From contig JANNRR010000174.1 in the NCBI GenBank assembly GCA_031401675.1, forward strand, positions 1 through 25,554: 25,554 nt of DNA, written 5' to 3'. Of this stretch, positions 22,784 through 25,554 are shown in pieces (the first letter of the stretch is position 1; each line of letters opens with the position of its first letter). Origin of the DNA: JANNRR01 sp031401675. Lineage in GTDB: Bacteria; Pseudomonadota; Alphaproteobacteria; Rhodobacterales; Rhodobacteraceae. Under the pieces are notes generated by a model, which made no database searches, had not been told where the DNA came from, and saw nothing but the letters and a program-made list of their open reading frames with translations. A program made the translations under genes and the position numbers.

Positions 22784-22808
22784 AAAACGGCCGCCACCGG
22801 CAGCCGTT
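22784..22808 (-). terminator. Rho-independent terminator of the VPLPA protein gene
   Basis: Read leftward, a 10-bp stem with one G-T pair (22808-22799 with 22795-22786), a 3-nt loop, and a short T-run (22787-22784), starting 25 bases after the stop codon of the VPLPA gene. Confidence 0.75.
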
Positions 22809-22833
22809 CCGCTTGTCATCCTGACAGGTTGGT

Positions 22834-23406
22834 TCAGACCTGACGCCGCCGCCGCGCCGCCAGCGCCAGTGCCGCCAGACCGCCCAGCAGCATCGAGGCC
22901 GGCACCGGCACCGGGATCGGCGCCACCGGCACCAGTTCCAGCACCAGACCGGCACCCCGGTTGGGATCGTCGATAAAGCGGGCCACCGCCGTCGATTGAT
23001 CCGAGAACAGCGCCGTCACCGTCACCCCGACCAGATCGATGATTGTCAGCCCGGCAGACGGCAGCCCGACATAATCCGGATCGATCCCGCTGAGGCTGAA
23101 AGTATCGCCCATGGCAAAGCTGTTGAACAGGAACGACATGATCGAGGTATCCTCGCCAGCCGAGGAGCCCACGACGGCCGAGCCGCCGATGGCACCGATG
23201 AAGTCCCAGATCACATCCAGCGCTCCCACGGCAGTGGTGCCGTCGATGGTCAGGCTGCTGATGGCCGGGGCGCCGGAATTGCCGAAAAAGAAATCGATCG
23301 TAAAGGAATCGTCCGGGCCGTTGGTCGCGCCGATCACGCTGGCCGAGGCCGCAGGGGCTGCCAGCGCCAACCCGGCGCACAGCAGCAAGGTCTTGATCTT
23401 GTTCAT
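22834..23406 (-). CDS. VPLPA-CTERM sorting-domain protein
   Basis: Secreted or surface protein of 190 residues. It has a Sec signal peptide (cleavage near A22) and ends with the tripartite sorting signal VPVPASMLLGG, a hydrophobic helix and the basic tail ARRRR (about 166-190). This is the VPLPA-type variant of PEP-CTERM found in Rhodobacteraceae and processed by an exosortase. The middle is rich in Gly, Ala, Ser, Thr and Asp, with short beta-like segments and no known catalytic motif. No exosortase gene is in the window, as is usual for scattered substrates. It has its own promoter with phased repeats and its own terminator. Function is unknown; such proteins are linked with exopolysaccharide and biofilm. 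Confidence 0.87.
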   Translation of the reverse strand: MNKIKTLLLCAGLALAAPAASASVIGATNGPDDSFTIDFFFGNSGAPAISSLTIDGTTAVGALDVIWDFIGAIGGSAVVGSSAGEDTSIMSFLFNSFAMGDTFSLSGIDPDYVGLPSAGLTIIDLVGVTVTALFSDQSTAVARFIDDPNRGAGLVLELVPVAPIPVPVPASMLLGGLAALALAARRRRQV

Positions 23407-23469
23407 GTCAATCTTCCCTGGTTAGAGTCTATGCCGGATGGCGAGGAGTGCCCACGTTTCTTCTTAAGG

Positions 23470-23504
23470 TTGCACTACTTTAGGTTGCATTTTACTATTT
23501 TGCA
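23470..23504. repeat. TTGCA repeated three times at exact 15-bp intervals
   Basis: TTGCA starts at 23470, 23485 and 23500. The first two copies are extended to AGGTTGCA, the third is part of palindromic TTGCAA. They overlap the spacer, the -35 and the region after the -10 of the VPLPA promoter, as expected of regulator-binding sites. Confidence 0.65.
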
Positions 23505-23505
23505 A
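23477..23505 (-). promoter_or_regulatory. Sigma-70 promoter of the VPLPA gene
   Basis: Leftward TTGCAA (23505-23500), 17 bp, TAAAGT (23482-23477). It predicts a start near 23470 and a leader of about 64 bases, with GGGAAG about 7 bases before the ATG. Confidence 0.6.
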
Positions 23506-23836
23506 TGATTCGTGAATGGATTCTCCTATCAGGATGATTCGCCAACATATTCAAATCTATGTGTTTTACGAAAAGACCCCGGAAACTCCCCACAATCATG
23601 GCGCGAACTGCCACATTCCCCACTATGGCCGGACCTGGCCTTATTCGTGGTTAACCGTCGCCGCTGGGTGTGGCCAAACTATGACCAAAGCGTGGCCTTG
23701 TTGGACCCCGGCCCGTGCCGCCGAAAGGCTTGACTGCGATTGAAGGGCGTGGTTCAAGGCGGCAGGGGCCCTGCGAACGCCCCTTGAGGCGGCAAGCCCA
23801 AGCGTCGCATCCACCTGAAATCGTCAGAGGATGCCC

Positions 23837-24634
23837 ATGCCCGGTCCCAACAGCATTACGTCTGCGCAGCTCGTTCGCCTGATCGGCCTGCCGGATGCCC
23901 CCGCCATCATCGATGTCCGCACTACCGACGATGTCGCCCTTGACCCCGCCCTGATCCCGGGATCGCAGCGGCACGATCATGGCGACATCCTGTCGCTGGT
24001 CCCGGCCTTGCAGGGCCGCCGTGCCATCGTCCTGTGCCAGCGCGGGGCCAAACTGTCCGAAGGTGCCGCCGCCTTGTTGCGCACCCGTGGCATTGCCGCC
24101 GAAAATCTGGAAGGCGGCGCACTGGGCTGGCGCGAGGCCGGCGGCATGATGGTGCCGATTGCGGCCATCCCCGGCCCGCTCTGGGTCACCCGCCACCGCC
24201 CCAAGATCGACCGCATCGCCTGCCCCTGGCTGATCCGCCGCTTTGTCGATCCCGGTGCGCAGTTCCTGTTCGTCACCCCGTCCGAGGTTGCCGCCGTCGC
24301 CGACCGCTTCGGTGCCACCGCCTTTGACATCGACGGCACCTTCTGGAGCCATCGTGGCGAGGCCTGCACCTTTGACATCATGCTGGCCGAGTTCGGCTTG
24401 CAGAACGAGGCATTGCAGCGGCTGGCGCTGGTGGTCCGCGCCGCCGACACCGACAGGCACGAGCTGTCGCCGCAAGCCGCCGGACTGCTGGCGATATCGG
24501 TCGGCCTGTCGCGCCAGTACCGCGACGATCTGGAACAGCTGGCCGTCGGACTGACGCTCTATGACGCGCTGTACCGCTGGGCCCGCGACGGCTTCGACGA
24601 GGGCCACGACTGGCCCGCAGGCCGCCCGGCATGA
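23837..24634 (+). CDS. chrB: Rhodanese-ChrB fusion, chromate resistance protein
   Basis: Protein of 265 residues. I chose ATG 23837 because AGAGG (23826-23830) abuts the earlier ATG at 23831 but is 6 bases from this one. The first ~100 residues are a rhodanese-like domain (IIDVRTTDDV; C67 in IVLCQRGAKLSEGAAALL, at the active-site loop position). From about 116 the sequence is the ChrB C-terminal domain: LWVTRHRPKIDRIACPWLIRRFVDPGAQFLFV, then FWSHRGEACTFDIML with conserved His and Cys. ChrB proteins act in chromate resistance, as regulators or accessory proteins of ChrA. The stop overlaps chrA (ATGA), confirming the partnership. The classical N-terminal DNA-binding part of ChrB is absent, so an accessory or enzymatic role is more likely than repressor. 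Confidence 0.85.
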   Translation: MPGPNSITSAQLVRLIGLPDAPAIIDVRTTDDVALDPALIPGSQRHDHGDILSLVPALQGRRAIVLCQRGAKLSEGAAALLRTRGIAAENLEGGALGWREAGGMMVPIAAIPGPLWVTRHRPKIDRIACPWLIRRFVDPGAQFLFVTPSEVAAVADRFGATAFDIDGTFWSHRGEACTFDIMLAEFGLQNEALQRLALVVRAADTDRHELSPQAAGLLAISVGLSRQYRDDLEQLAVGLTLYDALYRWARDGFDEGHDWPAGRPA

Positions 24635-25554
24635 CGGCTGCCGGGACCGTGCCCCCGTCGTTGCCCCCGGTCCGGGCCCCGGCCCCGACGCTGGGCGAAG
24701 CCACGCGCGTTTTCCTGCGCATCGGCCTCCTGTCGTTCGGCGGCCCGGCGGCGCAGATCGCCCTGATGCACCGCGAACTGGTGGATCAGCGCGGCTGGCT
24801 GAGCGAAAAGCAGTATCTGGCCGCCTTGTCGTTCTGCATGCTGCTGCCGGGGCCAGAGGCGATGCAGCTGGCCACCTATGCCGGCTGGAAGCTGCACGGC
24901 ACCAGGGGCGGGCTGATCGCCGGCCTCTTGTTCGTCACCCCCGGCGCGCTGGTGGTGCTGGCACTCAGCATGGCCTATGCCGCCTACGGCGCGCTGCCGC
25001 TGATGCAGGCGCTGTTTTTGGGGGTTCAGGCCTGCGTCGTTGTGATCGTGATCGAGGCGCTGCTGCGGGTGGCCCGGCGTGCCCTGAAGGGCCGGGCACA
25101 CTGGCTGATCGCCGCGCTCGCATTTCTCGGCATCTTCGTGCTGCAGGTCCCGTTCCCGGTGATCATCCTGGCCGCCGCCCTTTACGGCTTTGCCACCACC
25201 CGGGGCAGCACGACCACGCCGCCGCCGATGCAGCCCGCCCGCACCCTGCAAACGCTGGCGCTGTGGCTGGCGCTGTGGCTATTGCCGCTGGCCGCGCTGT
25301 GGCAGCTGGAGGGCGGCATCCTGACCGAGATCGGCTGGTTCTTTGCCAAACTCGCCGTCGTCACCTTTGGCGGCGCTTATGCGGTGCTGGCCTACATGAC
25401 GCAGACCGTGGTGCAGGATTTCGGCTGGTTGACCACCGATCAGATGATCGACGGTCTGGGGCTGGCCGAAACCACACCCGGCCCGCTGATCCTGGTCACC
25501 GAATTCGTCGGTTATCTGGCCGCGCACAAGCAGGGTGGCATCACCCTTGGCCTC
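24631..25554 (+). CDS. chrA: Chromate transporter ChrA (partial)
   Basis: CHR-family inner-membrane transporter that expels chromate, cut by the right edge after 308 codons. The first CHR domain starts FLRIGLLSFGGPAAQIALMH (about 28-47) and continues with LSEKQYLAALSFCMLLPGPEAMQLATYAGW. After a linker of polar, Pro-rich residues (about 190-208), the second domain repeats the pattern: FFAKLAVVTFGGAYAVLAYM and LAETTPGPLILVTEFVGYLA. Family members of this two-domain type have about 400-450 residues, so roughly 100 or more remain outside. The start overlaps the chrB stop by 4 bases. Chromate versus sulfate or another oxyanion cannot be settled by sequence. Confidence 0.92.
   Translation, partial: MTAAGTVPPSLPPVRAPAPTLGEATRVFLRIGLLSFGGPAAQIALMHRELVDQRGWLSEKQYLAALSFCMLLPGPEAMQLATYAGWKLHGTRGGLIAGLLFVTPGALVVLALSMAYAAYGALPLMQALFLGVQACVVVIVIEALLRVARRALKGRAHWLIAALAFLGIFVLQVPFPVIILAAALYGFATTRGSTTTPPPMQPARTLQTLALWLALWLLPLAALWQLEGGILTEIGWFFAKLAVVTFGGAYAVLAYMTQTVVQDFGWLTTDQMIDGLGLAETTPGPLILVTEFVGYLAAHKQGGITLGL

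Larger units (their letters stand above)
22529..22833. other. Intergenic region between kinase-like and VPLPA genes
   Basis: About 305 bp without a recognisable gene. It contains the second copy of the tmRNA-derived repeat (22622-22641), the terminator of the VPLPA gene (22784-22808) and, next to 22528, the kinase ribosome site. I saw no clear promoter for the kinase gene. Confidence 0.55.
23407..23836. other. Intergenic region upstream of VPLPA and chrB genes
   Basis: About 430 bp, divergent. The part at 23455-23600 is markedly AT-richer than the rest of the window and holds the VPLPA promoter and TTGCA repeats. Two overlapping frames of about 75 codons (23512-23743) have no ribosome site and no recognisable protein. 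Near 23762-23774 there is a perfect palindrome GCAGGGGCCCTGC ahead of the chrB-like gene. No clear chrB promoter was found. Confidence 0.55.

Noticed and set aside
23512..23743. Two overlapping 73-75 codon frames on the + strand
   Set aside because: No ribosome site, no recognisable protein, and they overlap one another in an AT-rich promoter region.
1..25554. tRNA, rRNA, CRISPR arrays, transposases, integrases, toxin-antitoxin pairs
   Set aside because: Looked for and not seen; no clover-leaf sequence, no regular spacer-repeat array and no mobile-element protein motifs.

Overview
The window is GC-rich DNA from an alphaproteobacterium, most likely a member of the Rhodobacteraceae. Four things point that way: a circularly permuted two-piece tmRNA gene (21284-21620), a VPLPA-type C-terminal sorting protein (22834-23406), a photolyase gene overlapping a cyclopropane-fatty-acid synthase gene as recalled for Rhodobacter, and the gene order phoR-pstSCAB-phoU-phoB. 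It looks like ordinary chromosome. I see no insertion sequence, CRISPR array, rRNA or tRNA gene, and only one weak hint of past integration, beside the tmRNA gene.

Layout from left to right. (1) 1-4794: a leftward peptide/opine-type ABC importer (binding protein, then OppB-like and OppC-like permeases, the last cut by the window edge), divergent from a rightward AraC-family regulator that closely resembles MelR. The pairing suggests import of an alpha-galactoside-like sugar rather than peptides. (2) 4821-12196: the complete leftward phosphate-starvation locus phoR, pstS, pstC, pstA, pstB, phoU, phoB, with a three-repeat Pho box in front of pstS and a hairpin between pstS and pstC. (3) 12367-12792: a small rightward protein, divergent from phoR, that reads like a receiver domain lacking its phospho-acceptor Asp. 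(4) 12820-19346: a leftward stretch encoding DinB-like protein, YhdH/AcuI-type reductase and SDR, then a class V aminotransferase, then photolyase and cyclopropane synthase. A candidate sigma-E promoter lies just upstream of the photolyase gene. (5) 19718-21620: rightward genes for an orphan polyamine-type binding protein (with a strong terminator) and a small membrane protein, followed by the tmRNA gene with its own promoter. (6) 21662-23406: leftward genes for an APH-fold kinase-like protein and the VPLPA-anchored surface protein, whose promoter carries a TTGCA element repeated every 15 bp. (7) 23837-25554: rightward rhodanese-ChrB fusion and ChrA chromate transporter, the latter cut by the right edge.

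As a system, the Pho locus is a self-contained sense-transport-respond circuit. PhoR/PhoB sense and act through the Pho box, PstSCAB imports phosphate, and PhoU couples the two. The photolyase and cyclopropane synthase pair fits a light/singlet-oxygen repair response. The most notable unexplained features are the pseudo-receiver beside phoR, the 15-bp phased TTGCA array, and a partial copy of the tmRNA 3' region beyond the kinase gene.
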